Assembly: GCA_020073665.1 (NCBI GenBank)
Contig: JAIQEU010000004.1
Span: 397,234-461,233 of the forward strand
Reading direction: 5' to 3'
DNA: 64,000 nucleotides
Origin: Terriglobia bacterium
GTDB lineage: Bacteria; Acidobacteriota; Terriglobia; Terriglobales; Acidobacteriaceae
A model generated the notes under the pieces. That model was not told the DNA's origin. It worked only from the letters and a program-made list of their open reading frames with translations, and made no database searches. A program made the position numbers and the translations under genes. Shown here one piece after another: positions 27,302 to 36,245 of this stretch. Position 1 is the stretch's first letter, and every line of letters begins with the position of its first letter.

Positions 27302-29312
27302 GATTCCCAGTTCGGCGATTGAGTCCAGCCGTGAGCGGCCACGCATTGGTGTATACGTGTGCCATTGCGGCACCAACATCGCGGGCATTGTCGACGTAAG
27401 GGCAATTGTCGAATTCGCGGCCAAACTTCCTGGCGTCGTGGTCTCGCGGGATTACAAATACATGTGTTCGGACCCGGGTCAGGCACTGATCCAGCAGGAC
27501 ATCGCCGAACACCATCTCAATCGGGTGATCGTGGCCTCCTGCTCGCCCTTGCTGCACGAGGCTACATTTCGCCGGGTCCTCAGTCGCGCAGGTCTCAACG
27601 CCTTCTTGCTGCAGATGGTGAACATCCGGGAGCACGTTTCATGGGTCCACCTCAACCAGCGGGAAGCAACGGAGAAGACGAAGGACCTGGTTCGGGCGGC
27701 GGTGCGGCGTGTTTCCCTGCACAAACCATTGCAGAAGCGGCGAGTTTCCATCAATCCTCATGTTTTGGTTGTGGGGGGTGGTATCGCCGGGATTCACGCC
27801 GCGCTGACGCTCGCCGAGGCGGGCAAGCAGGTGTACCTGGTAGAGCGTGAGCCCACTATCGGCGGCCACATGGCCAAGTTCGACAAGACCTTCCCCACTC
27901 TGGACTGTGCCGCCTGCATTCTCACACCCAAGATGACGGCGGTCGGTTCCCATCCCCGCATCCATCTGTGGACCTACTCGGAGGTGGTTCGGGTGGAAGG
28001 GTACGTGGGCAACTACAAAGTCAAGGTGCGGCGCAAACCGCGATACGTGATCGAAGATCTTTGCCTCGGCTGCCAGGAATGCGTGACTGCCTGCGTCTAC
28101 AAGGAGGCCAAGAACCCCGACGAATTTAATCTCGGCTTAAGCAAGAGAAAACCGGTCTACCTGCCTTTTCCCCAGGCCGTACCCCAGAAGGTGGTGATTG
28201 ACCCCCAAACCTGTATTCAGTTCAAGTCGGGGAAGTGCAAGAAGACATGCGTGGAGGCCTGTGGAGATCGCAAAGCGATCGACTTCACGCAGAAGGAGAC
28301 TATCGAAGACATCGAGGTTGGAACGATTATTCTCGCGACTGGCTTCAAAACCTTCGATCCGGTGCGCAATCCTTATTACGGCTACGGCCGCTACGCGAAT
28401 GTGTACACGTCTCTGGAAGTGGAGCGTCTGATCAATGCTTCCGGACCGACTGCAGGCGAGATTGTGCTGCGCGACGGTGGGCAACCCAAGGCAGTGGGCA
28501 TTATCCATTGCGTCGGTTCGCGCGACGCCAACACCAACCGCTGGTGCTCCAAAGTGTGTTGCATGTACTCGCTGAAACTCGCTCACCTCATCAAGGAGCG
28601 GACTGGCGCAGAAGTTTACAACTTCTACATTGACATGCGAACACCCGGGAAGGGCTACGAAGAGTTTTACGATCGGCTGCTCGATGAGGGCGTGCACTTC
28701 GTACGCGGCCGTGTTGCCGAAGTCAGCGATTGGGCCACACATCCCTCGGAGAAAGGAAGGTTGGTGATCCGCGTCGAGGATACCCTGGCAGCCTTCGTGC
28801 GCCGCATTCCCGTGGACATGGTGGTTCTCTCTGTGGGAATGGAGCCACAACCGGACGCCCAGGACGTGCGTCGCCTGTTCAACATCAGCTGTTCGACCGA
28901 AGGTTGGTTCCTGGAGCGGCATCCCAAGCTGGCGCCGGTAAGCACATTCACCGAAGGCGTGTACATCGCAGGCGCTTGCCAGGGGCCGAAGGACATTCCC
29001 GATTCCGTGGCCCAGGCAGGGGCGGCAGCGGCCGAGGCAATGGCTCTGATTGATGCGCAGTTCGTAGAACTGGAGCCCTACACCGCTTTCATCTCCGAGG
29101 ATCAGTGCTCAGGATGCAAGACCTGCATCCCGCTTTGCCCTTACCAGGCGATCTCGTACATGGAGGAGAAGAAGAAAGCCGCGATCAACGAGGTGCTGTG
29201 CAAGGGTTGCGGAACTTGCGTCGCAGGCTGCCCCTCGGGATCGATCCAGCAAAACTTCTTTGAAGATGAGGAAATCTTCGAAGAGATTGAAGGGGTGCTG
29301 GCCTATGCGTAA
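27294..29312 (+). CDS. hdrA: Heterodisulfide reductase subunit A-like flavoprotein
   Basis: A 672-aa flavin and iron-sulfur subunit, expected to bifurcate electrons. An N-terminal Cys domain (VYVCHCGTNIAG, YMCSDPGQ, ASCSPLLHE) precedes the FAD fold (VLVVGGGIAGIHAAL, about residue 158) and the cluster segment TLDCAACILTPKM. Ferredoxin-like motifs follow: CLGCQECVTAC (about 257-267) and a CX8CX3CX3C motif at about 306-321. At the C-terminus two classic [4Fe-4S] motifs are seen: CSGCKTCIPLCP and CKGCGTCVAGCP. It overlaps hdrB by 8 bp and mvhD by 8 bp, so the subunits are made together. Confidence 0.94.
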   Translation: MPEIPSSAIESSRERPRIGVYVCHCGTNIAGIVDVRAIVEFAAKLPGVVVSRDYKYMCSDPGQALIQQDIAEHHLNRVIVASCSPLLHEATFRRVLSRAGLNAFLLQMVNIREHVSWVHLNQREATEKTKDLVRAAVRRVSLHKPLQKRRVSINPHVLVVGGGIAGIHAALTLAEAGKQVYLVEREPTIGGHMAKFDKTFPTLDCAACILTPKMTAVGSHPRIHLWTYSEVVRVEGYVGNYKVKVRRKPRYVIEDLCLGCQECVTACVYKEAKNPDEFNLGLSKRKPVYLPFPQAVPQKVVIDPQTCIQFKSGKCKKTCVEACGDRKAIDFTQKETIEDIEVGTIILATGFKTFDPVRNPYYGYGRYANVYTSLEVERLINASGPTAGEIVLRDGGQPKAVGIIHCVGSRDANTNRWCSKVCCMYSLKLAHLIKERTGAEVYNFYIDMRTPGKGYEEFYDRLLDEGVHFVRGRVAEVSDWATHPSEKGRLVIRVEDTLAAFVRRIPVDMVVLSVGMEPQPDAQDVRRLFNISCSTEGWFLERHPKLAPVSTFTEGVYIAGACQGPKDIPDSVAQAGAAAAEAMALIDAQFVELEPYTAFISEDQCSGCKTCIPLCPYQAISYMEEKKKAAINEVLCKGCGTCVAGCPSGSIQQNFFEDEEIFEEIEGVLAYA

Positions 29313-29787
29313 TCGCGACCTCACGCCATCCGAGAAATCTCAGGCGACCTTCGAGCCCAGGATCGTTGCCTTCTTCTGCAACTGGTGTACTTACCTGGCC
29401 GCGGACCTGGCCGGGACTTCGCGCATGAAGTATGCGCCCAATGTGCGCGTGATTCGGGTGATGTGTTCCGGGCGAGTCGACCCGCAATTTGTGCTGGATG
29501 CGTTTGCCCACGGAGCCGATGGCGTGTTTATCGGCGGATGCCACCCCGGCGACTGCCATTACCAGGAAGGCAACTACAAGACATTGCGGCGTTTTCACCT
29601 GCTCAAGCGAGTGCTCCAGCAGATGGGCATCGAAGATGAGCGTTGCCGCCTGGAATGGATCTCGGCGGCAGAGGCCGAGCGGGTGCGCAGCACCATCAAC
29701 GACATGGTGGAGAAGGTGCGGGCTCTCGGGCCCCTCGATCTGATTCCGACCGAAGAAAAGGTCTCCGCAGAGGAGGTGGCGGTGTGA
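29305..29787 (+). CDS. mvhD: MvhD-like [2Fe-2S] subunit linking hydrogenase to Hdr
   Basis: A 160-aa protein of the MvhD (FlpD) family that transfers electrons from the hydrogenase to HdrA. The signature cysteines are in FFCNWCTYLAADLAG, RVMCSGRVDPQF and GGCHPGDCHYQEGNY. The ATG at 29305 overlaps the hdrA stop by 8 bp; the open frame begins upstream at 29260 but that part belongs to hdrA in another frame. Its stop shares one base with the next start. Its presence between Hdr and hydrogenase genes is the mark of an Hdr-Mvh complex. Confidence 0.93.
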   Translation: MRNRDLTPSEKSQATFEPRIVAFFCNWCTYLAADLAGTSRMKYAPNVRVIRVMCSGRVDPQFVLDAFAHGADGVFIGGCHPGDCHYQEGNYKTLRRFHLLKRVLQQMGIEDERCRLEWISAAEAERVRSTINDMVEKVRALGPLDLIPTEEKVSAEEVAV

Positions 29788-30788
29788 TGCCGGAGAAACC
29801 CAAAGTGGCGTTCTACTGGTGCGCATCTTGCGGCGGCTGCGAAGAAGCGGTAGTTGATCTGGCGGAGGCCATCCTCGATGTGATCGCCGCGGTGGATATC
29901 GTCTTCTGGCCGGTAGCCCTGGACTTTAAGCGTAAGGACGTGGAGGCGATGCCGGAGGGCTCCATCCTGGTGAGTTTTGTGAACGGCGCCATCCGCACTT
30001 CGGAACAAGCAGAAATGGCGCACCTGTTGAGAAGCAAGTCGAAACTGCTGGTGGCCCTGGGGGCCTGCGCGCACCTGGGTGGAATTCCGGGCCTGGCCAA
30101 TTTGTTCGATCGAGAGAGCATTCTCAAAGCTGTCTATCTGGAGGCGCCCAGCACCGTAAATCCTGAAGGGAGTCTGCCGACCACACATCATAAAGATGAC
30201 GGACACAGTGTGGAGTTGCCCGGCTTCTACAACACTGTGCAAGCACTCAACCAGGTCGTGGAGGTGGACTATTCCGTGCCCGGCTGCCCACCCACGCCGA
30301 GGATTTTCCGCACCGCGCTGCAGACCTTGTTGGGTGATGAGTTACCCGCTAAAGGCACGGTGCTGGCTCCCGATTGCGCACTTTGTGATGAGTGTCCGCG
30401 GAAGGACAGTAAGCCGGAGCAGCTATCCATTGTCGAGTTTAAGCGTCCGCAGCAGCTCCTGATCGACGAGCAGAAATGCCTGCTGGCACAGGGCTTGCTT
30501 TGCATGGGCCCGGCGACGCGCGCCGGCTGCGAGGCACTTTGTGTACGGGGCAACATGCCTTGTTCCGGTTGTTGCGGTCCCACCAGCCGGGTGAAGGACC
30601 AGGGTGCGAAGATCCTGTCCTCGCTCGCCTCCCTGGTGGCGGGCAAGGAGGCGGCGGAGATTGACCGTATCCTGGCCACCATCCCTGATCCCGTAGGAAC
30701 GTTTTACCGTTACAGCCTGCCGGCTTCGCTACTGCACAGAAAGCAGCTGGATAGGGCGTCACTGCATGAAGCAGCGGCTTCCAAGTGA
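29787..30788 (+). CDS. mvhG: [NiFe]-hydrogenase small subunit (MvhG-like)
   Basis: A 333-aa small subunit carrying the iron-sulfur relay of the hydrogenase. The proximal-cluster motif WCASCGGCEE is at about residues 11-20, with GACAHLGG and VPGCPPTP further on. The C-terminal part has extra cysteines (CALCDECP, LLCMGPATRAGCEALC, PCSGCCG) for two more clusters, as in group 3 enzymes. There is no twin-arginine signal peptide, so it is cytoplasmic. AGGAGG at 29771-29776 serves the ATG at 29787 or the in-frame GTG at 29784. It is 9 bp from the large-subunit gene. Confidence 0.9.
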   Translation: MPEKPKVAFYWCASCGGCEEAVVDLAEAILDVIAAVDIVFWPVALDFKRKDVEAMPEGSILVSFVNGAIRTSEQAEMAHLLRSKSKLLVALGACAHLGGIPGLANLFDRESILKAVYLEAPSTVNPEGSLPTTHHKDDGHSVELPGFYNTVQALNQVVEVDYSVPGCPPTPRIFRTALQTLLGDELPAKGTVLAPDCALCDECPRKDSKPEQLSIVEFKRPQQLLIDEQKCLLAQGLLCMGPATRAGCEALCVRGNMPCSGCCGPTSRVKDQGAKILSSLASLVAGKEAAEIDRILATIPDPVGTFYRYSLPASLLHRKQLDRASLHEAAASK

Positions 30789-30797
30789 GGTGGATCT

Positions 30798-32357
30798 ATG
30801 GCCGACCAAGGCCAAGAGGCGTTGCAGAAAACCTGGCAGGAAGGCGCTGCGAAGGCCAATACCGAGTACGTCCGCCGGCGCATCACCATCGATCCCATCA
30901 CCCGCCTGGAAGGTCACGGCAAGATCGACATCTTTCTGGATGAAGCCGGACAGGTGGAACGCGCCTATTTTCAGGTGCCCGAGTTGCGGGGATTTGAAAA
31001 GTTCGTGCAGGGCCGTCCGGCGGAAGAGATGCCCCAGATCACCTCGCGCATCTGCGGGGTGTGCCCCACCGCACACCATATGGCTGCGACCAAGGCCCTC
31101 GACGCGCTCTACCAAGTAGACCCTCCCGCTGCCGCAAAGAAGATCCGTGAGTTGATCTACAGCACTTTCATAACGGAAGACCACGCGCTTCACTTCTATT
31201 TTCTGGGTGGACCTGATTTTGTGGTGGGGCCAGAAGCGCCTGTTGCCGAACGCAATGTCCTGGGAGTTATCGGGAAAGTGGGGGTGGAAACCGGCAAGAA
31301 GGTTATCGCCATGCGGCGGCGGTTGCGCGAGTTGATCGCGTTGGTCGGTGGCAAAGCCGCGCATCCGGTTTTCGGGTTGCCCGGCGGGGTTGCCAAGCGC
31401 GTCACGCCTGAAATGCAGAAACAATTTCAAGACGTGGCGGCGGAAGCCGTGGAGTTTGCCCAATTCACTCTCCGGCTGTTCGAGGATGTGGTGCTCAAGA
31501 ACACCGACTACGTGAGCCTGATTCTGTCGGACATCTACACCCATCGCACCTATTACATGGGGTTGGTGGACGAGAGCAATCGGGTAAGCTTTTACGACGG
31601 CCAGATCCGTGTAGTCACCCCCGAGGGCAAGGAATGGAAGAAATTCCGCTCCGAGCAGTATCTGGAAAACGTAGCCGAGCATGTTGAGCCTTGGAGCTAC
31701 GTCAAGTTCTGCTACTTAAAGCCAGTCGGGTGGAAAGGTTTCATCGAAGGCGCGGAGAGTGGCATCTACAGCGTGGCTCCTTTGGCGCGTCTGAATGTCA
31801 GCCATGGCATGGCGACACCGCTGGCACAAGAGGCATACGAAAAGTTTTTCTCAACCCTGGGTGGCAAGCCGGTGCATCACACCCTGGCGAACCACTGGGC
31901 GCGGGTGGTCGAGTTGCTTTATGCAGCCGAGCGAATGAAGGAACTCGCCGCGGACCCGCTTCTGACCGATGACAACATACGAGTTCTGCCGACGGAGAAG
32001 CCGCGGGAGGGCATCGGCGTCGTAGAAGCGCCGCGGGGGACGCTCATCCACCATTATCAAACTGATGAGAACGGGTTGATCCAGAAGGCCAACCTCATCG
32101 TGGCCACGCAGAACAATGCTGCGCGTATCGCCATGAGCGTAGAGAAGGCGGCCAAGGGACTGATCTCCGGAGCGAATGTTCCAGAGGGCGTGCTCAACAA
32201 AGTGGAGATGGCGTTCCGGGCCTACGATCCCTGCCACGGCTGCGCCACGCACTCCCTCCCCGGGAGCATGCCCTTGTTGCTTCGAGTACGTAACCACGCA
32301 GGGGACACGGTCGCGGTTCTGCGACGCGACTTCGACGGGAGCGTGCATCGTGAGTAG
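30798..32357 (+). CDS. mvhA: [NiFe]-hydrogenase large subunit (MvhA-like, group 3)
   Basis: The 519-aa catalytic subunit that splits or makes H2. Both nickel-binding cysteine pairs are present: RICGVCPTAHH (about residues 82-92) and DPCHGCATH near residue 480. About 30 residues follow the last motif, which would be removed by the maturation protease encoded next. It starts after GAGGTGG. The 3' end overlaps the protease start by 8 bp. Pairing with MvhD and HdrABC points to a cytoplasmic H2-dependent bifurcating complex, not a membrane uptake enzyme. Confidence 0.94.
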   Translation: MADQGQEALQKTWQEGAAKANTEYVRRRITIDPITRLEGHGKIDIFLDEAGQVERAYFQVPELRGFEKFVQGRPAEEMPQITSRICGVCPTAHHMAATKALDALYQVDPPAAAKKIRELIYSTFITEDHALHFYFLGGPDFVVGPEAPVAERNVLGVIGKVGVETGKKVIAMRRRLRELIALVGGKAAHPVFGLPGGVAKRVTPEMQKQFQDVAAEAVEFAQFTLRLFEDVVLKNTDYVSLILSDIYTHRTYYMGLVDESNRVSFYDGQIRVVTPEGKEWKKFRSEQYLENVAEHVEPWSYVKFCYLKPVGWKGFIEGAESGIYSVAPLARLNVSHGMATPLAQEAYEKFFSTLGGKPVHHTLANHWARVVELLYAAERMKELAADPLLTDDNIRVLPTEKPREGIGVVEAPRGTLIHHYQTDENGLIQKANLIVATQNNAARIAMSVEKAAKGLISGANVPEGVLNKVEMAFRAYDPCHGCATHSLPGSMPLLLRVRNHAGDTVAVLRRDFDGSVHRE

Positions 32358-32898
32358 CGCGATCAAAGAAGTTTCGGAAACATCCTCGTCAACCGCGTTG
32401 CAGAACGTCACCATGCGTGTCTTGTGCCTCGGCAACGACCTACTGAGCGATGACTCCCTGGGCAGCGTGGTGGCAGAGCAGATTCGGCAATTCGCGCCGC
32501 CCGAGGTGGAAGTCCTCAGCACGCCCGAGGCTGGTTTCCATTTGCTGGATTACGTTTTGAATGCTCGTCGTCTCGTGGTGATCGATACTGTGCGGACAAG
32601 CACTGCTCCAGCAGGAACGATTCACGTGTTCCGCGACGGCGATCTGAAAGTCGTGCCGGGAGGATCACCACATTACGTTGGACTATACGAGGTGCTCGCG
32701 TTGGCGAGGCTATTGGGTCTCCCAGTCGCGGAAGAAGTAGTCGTCCTGGCGGTTGAAGCAGCAGACTGCACCACCGTAGGCGGAGAGATGCATCCCGCGG
32801 TTCGCGCCGCGATACCGGCTCTCATAAGAATGGTTCGGGACAGTATGCCTGGGGGAGCGGGTCGATCTGCGACGAAAACCATGGTTGTGGCGGTCTGA
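32350..32898 (+). CDS. Hydrogenase maturation endopeptidase (HyaD/HycI/FrcD family)
   Basis: A 182-aa protein from the GTG at 32350, which overlaps the large-subunit stop by 8 bp; an internal ATG at 32413 would give 161 aa starting exactly at the family core MRVLCLGNDLLSDDSLG. That motif with the conserved Asp residues, then VVIDTV and HYVGLYEVLALARLLG, is typical of the nickel-dependent peptidase that trims the large-subunit C-terminus after metal insertion. The target is clearly the preceding mvhA product. No hypABCDEF genes are in the window. Confidence 0.88.
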   Translation: MSSAIKEVSETSSSTALQNVTMRVLCLGNDLLSDDSLGSVVAEQIRQFAPPEVEVLSTPEAGFHLLDYVLNARRLVVIDTVRTSTAPAGTIHVFRDGDLKVVPGGSPHYVGLYEVLALARLLGLPVAEEVVVLAVEAADCTTVGGEMHPAVRAAIPALIRMVRDSMPGGAGRSATKTMVVAV

Positions 32899-32974
32899 AT
32901 GGATCTTAACCGCGTGCCGGTCTTTGTGCATAAGCGGCAAGTTGCGTCCAGGCAGAATCCCGGAGGAGGGAGCC

Positions 32975-34090
32975 ATGAAACGGCTGCTGAGTTGGCCGCG
33001 GTGGAGCTTCTGGACCTGGTGCTGCACGCTTCTTGTGGCGAGCGGCGTTTGTGCCTACTACCTGCGGACGGTTCAAGCTGCAGGTTCCGCCTCCCACCTG
33101 CGCGACGTTTTTCCCTGGGGCCTGGAGGTTGGTCTGAGCGCGCTGTGCGGGATGGCGCTCTGTGCCGGTGGTTTTACAGTAGCGGCTACCATTCGTATTT
33201 TGGACCTGGATAGTTACAAGTCCATCGTGCGCCCCTGCTTGCTGATGGGCTTCCTGGGGTACCTCGTCGCTTTTCTGGGTTTCATCACCGGGACGGGTCA
33301 ACCCTATCGCATAGGGCTGCTGATTACGTGGAACTCACACCTGGTGCTAACCGGCGCAGTGTGGTCGTTAATCCTCTATGGAGCGGTATTAGCTGTGGAG
33401 TTTGCTCCGGAACTGTGCCAACGCTTTGGTTGGCGTGAGCCACCGCGGCTACGCTGGCTCGGTATGCCGTTGCTGCTTCTGGCTTCGGTCCTCTCGGTAC
33501 TGCACCAAACTTCCATGGCGGACCTGCTGTTGGGCACACCCAACAAAATCTCAGCGCTATGGTCGACGCCACAACTACCATTCCTCTTCTTTGTTTCTGC
33601 GGCTTGCGCGGCCTTGGCGGCAGTGATCTTCGCCTCCTGGCACACCAGCATTGCCTTCGGCCGGGGACTGCCCACCAACCTCATAACCGGGATGAGCAAA
33701 GTCCTGGCAGCACTTCTGTTCTTCTACCTGGGTCTGCGCTTCGCCGACTCCATCGCCAGAGGGATTCCTCTGCTGGTGCAAAAGAACGATCCGCAGAGTC
33801 TTCTGTTCGGCCTGGAGATTGGACTGTTCTTTGTGCCCATGTGGCTGCTGATTACGGAGCGCGATCCAGTTAACCCCCGCGTGGTCTACTACAGTGCTGC
33901 GATGGTCCTGGCGGCGCTGATCACCAATCGTTTGAATACTTGCATCACTTCAGTGGAAGCCATGACAGGTACGAGATATTCACCCAGCTGGAATGAGTTC
34001 ATCATTACCTATAGCGTAATAGCTCTGGGTATTGCAGCGTTCAGCATGACGGTCAAACGTTTGCCAGTATTTTCGGAGTCTCAGAAATAA
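32975..34090 (+). CDS. NrfD/HybB-like integral membrane protein
   Basis: A 371-aa membrane protein with about 9-10 hydrophobic segments, similar to the NrfD/PsrC/HybB family that handles quinol chemistry without haem. Segments such as HLRDVFPWGLEVGLSALCGMALCAGGF, GLLITWNSHLVLTGAVWSLILYG and VLSVLHQTSMADLLLG are typical of HybB. GGAGGAGGG precedes the ATG at 32975; the frame is open back to 32885 but that part is not protein-like. In this operon it could link the Hdr-hydrogenase complex to the quinone pool, which is unusual since Hdr-Mvh complexes are normally soluble. No periplasmic iron-sulfur partner is seen. Confidence 0.85.
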   Translation: MKRLLSWPRWSFWTWCCTLLVASGVCAYYLRTVQAAGSASHLRDVFPWGLEVGLSALCGMALCAGGFTVAATIRILDLDSYKSIVRPCLLMGFLGYLVAFLGFITGTGQPYRIGLLITWNSHLVLTGAVWSLILYGAVLAVEFAPELCQRFGWREPPRLRWLGMPLLLLASVLSVLHQTSMADLLLGTPNKISALWSTPQLPFLFFVSAACAALAAVIFASWHTSIAFGRGLPTNLITGMSKVLAALLFFYLGLRFADSIARGIPLLVQKNDPQSLLFGLEIGLFFVPMWLLITERDPVNPRVVYYSAAMVLAALITNRLNTCITSVEAMTGTRYSPSWNEFIITYSVIALGIAAFSMTVKRLPVFSESQK

Positions 34091-34165
34091 TCTGGGCCCC
34101 ATAATTGTGGTCACTGCATTTAAGCATTTCGTGGATTGACAATAAGGGTGGTGGTGGAGGTGTCT

Positions 34166-34612
34166 ATGATCCGAAGCGCGGTAGCAACCTGGAAAGGAGG
34201 TCCGGGAGCCGGGGAAGGCTCGGTTTCGACCTCCAGCGGAGTGATTTCCAATGCCTTGTATTCTTTCGGTTCGAGCACCGGCAATGAACCCTGCACAAGT
34301 CCGACGGAGATGTTGGCCGCAGCCGTGGCTTCCTGCATGTCGCTCATGGTCACGCAGGAGATGGCCAAGGCAGGGCTCAAGCAGGAGTACGTAACAACCG
34401 AATCGGTGCTGACCCTGGAGGAACAGAAAGGACGCTGGGAGATCACCGGAATTGCACTAAATGTGACCGCTGGCATTCATGACATGGATGCGGAGAAGCT
34501 CCGTCGTGCGAGTATGAGCGCAAAACACAAATGCCCGATCTCTCGCGCGCTGAACATCCCCGTGAAGATGACCCTTAACCTGCAGTCGCCGGTGCATGCC
34601 GAAGCAGCCTGA
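34166..34612 (+). CDS. OsmC family protein
   Basis: A 148-aa OsmC/Ohr-fold protein. The two redox cysteines are visible in AAAVASCMSLMV and KHKCPISRAL, matching the thiol peroxidase site that reduces organic hydroperoxides or persulfides. The segment GNEPCTSPTEMLAAA is the usual opening of the helix. GGAGG 5 nt before the ATG fixes the start. It lies 75 bp downstream of the NrfD-like gene on the same strand and is probably in the same operon. In this setting it may handle low-molecular-weight thiols or persulfides, but that is inferred from the neighbours. Confidence 0.87.
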   Translation: MIRSAVATWKGGPGAGEGSVSTSSGVISNALYSFGSSTGNEPCTSPTEMLAAAVASCMSLMVTQEMAKAGLKQEYVTTESVLTLEEQKGRWEITGIALNVTAGIHDMDAEKLRRASMSAKHKCPISRALNIPVKMTLNLQSPVHAEAA

Positions 34613-34711
34613 GCATTCGTGGCAGACGGATGTCGGGTCGACCTTTGCGAAGGTCTCGGCTTCTGCCGGCGCGGCGGGTCAGAGCTTGGCCAGGATCGCC
34701 GAGGAGAGCTT

Positions 34712-35407
34712 ATGTCTATCCTGCTCGTGCTGCTGACGTTCCTCCTGATCGTAGTTTCCGGTTATCTACGAAGGCAGAAGGCGCAGTGCGCTGTGGCTCG
34801 GGTGGAGGTGCGTACCAGCCCGGGGCAAACACGCGAAGACACGTTTGCAATCCCCCCTGGTTATTGCTTTCATCCCAGCCATACCTGGGTCGTAAGCGAG
34901 GGGCAGGAAAATGCCCGGGTCGGCCTCGATAATCTTGTGACCTGCCTATTCGGCGAGATCAACCACATAGAAGTTATCGGGCTGGAGCGATGGGTGCGCC
35001 AAGGTCAAAAGCTGATAACGGTGTTCGGAGCGGGCGTCTCGGTGGATCTGTTGTCCCCGGTGGAAGGCGTGGTGAAAACGGTGAACCAGGCGGCCTTGCG
35101 GAATCCTACTTTGGTTGTGAGCAGTCCGTACCGAGCTGGTTGGATCGCTTTGATCAAGTCGCCCGAGATGGTTATCAATCTCAAGAACCTGCTGCAGGAC
35201 GCGATGGCCGAAGCATGGATGCGCAATAATTTTGCACGCTTGAATGGCCTGCTTACACAGGCTTTGCCAGCCTTGGCGCAAGACGGTGGGACGCCGCTCC
35301 GCGGCCTGCTAGCGAGGGTTCCGCCTGAACTGCGATACGAACTGGTACAGGAATTCTTCCCTACGGTCCCACTCTCGAGAGCACAGCCTGTATCGACATC
35401 GTCGTGA
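34712..35407 (+). CDS. Membrane-anchored GcvH-like protein without the lipoyl lysine
   Basis: A 231-aa protein. A single N-terminal membrane helix (SILLVLLTFLLIVVSGY) is followed by a glycine cleavage H-like domain at about residues 45-155 (GYCFHPSHTWVV, VGLDNLVTCLFGEINHIEVIGLE, LLSPVEGVVKTVN). In ordinary H proteins the lipoyl lysine sits in ESVKAVSD; here the aligned segment reads TVFGAGVSVDLLSP, with glycine at the lysine position. It should not carry lipoate, so its role must be structural or different. GGAG precedes the ATG. It closes the Hdr/Mvh operon. Confidence 0.78.
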   Translation: MSILLVLLTFLLIVVSGYLRRQKAQCAVARVEVRTSPGQTREDTFAIPPGYCFHPSHTWVVSEGQENARVGLDNLVTCLFGEINHIEVIGLERWVRQGQKLITVFGAGVSVDLLSPVEGVVKTVNQAALRNPTLVVSSPYRAGWIALIKSPEMVINLKNLLQDAMAEAWMRNNFARLNGLLTQALPALAQDGGTPLRGLLARVPPELRYELVQEFFPTVPLSRAQPVSTSS

Positions 35408-35466
35408 AAGACGAGTAAACGGAACTGCAGAGCAACCCGATCATCGTCCCTCAGCCGCGCGGCTGG

Positions 35467-35661
35467 TCAACGGCGAAGCTCTTGAATCGATGCTGCCCGC
35501 AAGCGGCTCAAGATGGACTCGAGCAACTTCTCATTCTTGCGCAGGCCCAGCTTGAACTCGTGGTGGTCGGTGTGAGAGATCTCTTTCTGAAGCTCCCGAT
35601 GGCGCTGCTCAAGAATGCTCAACAGAAGTTCTTGTTCGTCAGTGGTTAGTATCAACTCCAT
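35467..35661 (-). CDS. Small conserved-looking protein, 64 aa
   Basis: A short, highly charged, probably all-helical protein (LTTDEQELLLSILEQRHRELQKEISHTDHHEFKLGLRKNEKLLESILSRL). GAGGAGG shortly before the ATG is an excellent ribosome binding site, which supports a real gene. It is convergent with the GcvH-like gene. The function is unknown; small proteins of this look often accompany stress genes in Acidobacteria. Confidence 0.75.
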   Translation of the reverse strand: MELILTTDEQELLLSILEQRHRELQKEISHTDHHEFKLGLRKNEKLLESILSRLRAASIQELRR

Positions 35662-35756
35662 GATTCCTCCTCGACAGCTCCTCCGTCCCGCGCGCTTCCA
35701 TTGAGGCCACTCAGCCGTTCAGCCAACAGACGAGAAGGCCGCGCTAAGCCCGAATG

Positions 35757-36245
35757 TCACGCAGAGGGCGGTAAATCGCTGGACCAGGCGTCGGCGGCTA
35801 GCAACCACGTCTTTCCAACACGTCTCCAAACACTGAGGTACTTGCCGTGATCCTCCTTCTTGGTCCCGTCATTCTGAGGAATGGTCATGCGGTACGTTCC
35901 CACATCCCAAGCGATGGGGCCTTGTTGCTTAATGTAGGTAACTTCGAACGCCAGGTCGGATACACCATGACCGAGCGGCGCCTTCAGATATTCCCGAATG
36001 GCGTCGCGCCCGTGAACGGCTTCGTGGTGCGGCGGAAGGTACACTGCATCTTCGGCGTAAGCCGCAACCACTCCGTCCAGTTCCCCTGCATTCCAATGCC
36101 GGGCCCAGTCATCCCCGATCTGGCGGATGGTGGCAGCTGTGGTGACCCGATGGCGCGTAACCGCCGCGGCTTTACGCCTCGCTCGCACGGTGCGGTTCAC
36201 TCTACCTCTAGCGCTTCTGGAGCTCTTCTTCACGGTCGATGGCAT
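35757..36245 (-). CDS. SnoaL/DUF4440-like (NTF2-fold) protein
   Basis: A 162-aa protein. The first 35 residues are very basic (KKSSRSARGRVNRTVRARRKAAA). The remainder is an NTF2-like cone: IRQIGDDWARHWNAGELDGVVAAYAEDAVYLPP, HGRDAIREYLKAPL, WDVGTYRMTIP and KYLSVWRRVGKTWLLAADAWSSD. The family includes small hydrolases, isomerases and ketosteroid-binding proteins, so no specific function follows. GGGAGG 6 nt upstream of the ATG at 36245 is better than the ATG at 36266. The 272-bp gap before the next gene holds nothing recognisable. Confidence 0.8.
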   Translation of the reverse strand: MPSTVKKSSRSARGRVNRTVRARRKAAAVTRHRVTTAATIRQIGDDWARHWNAGELDGVVAAYAEDAVYLPPHHEAVHGRDAIREYLKAPLGHGVSDLAFEVTYIKQQGPIAWDVGTYRMTIPQNDGTKKEDHGKYLSVWRRVGKTWLLAADAWSSDLPPSA

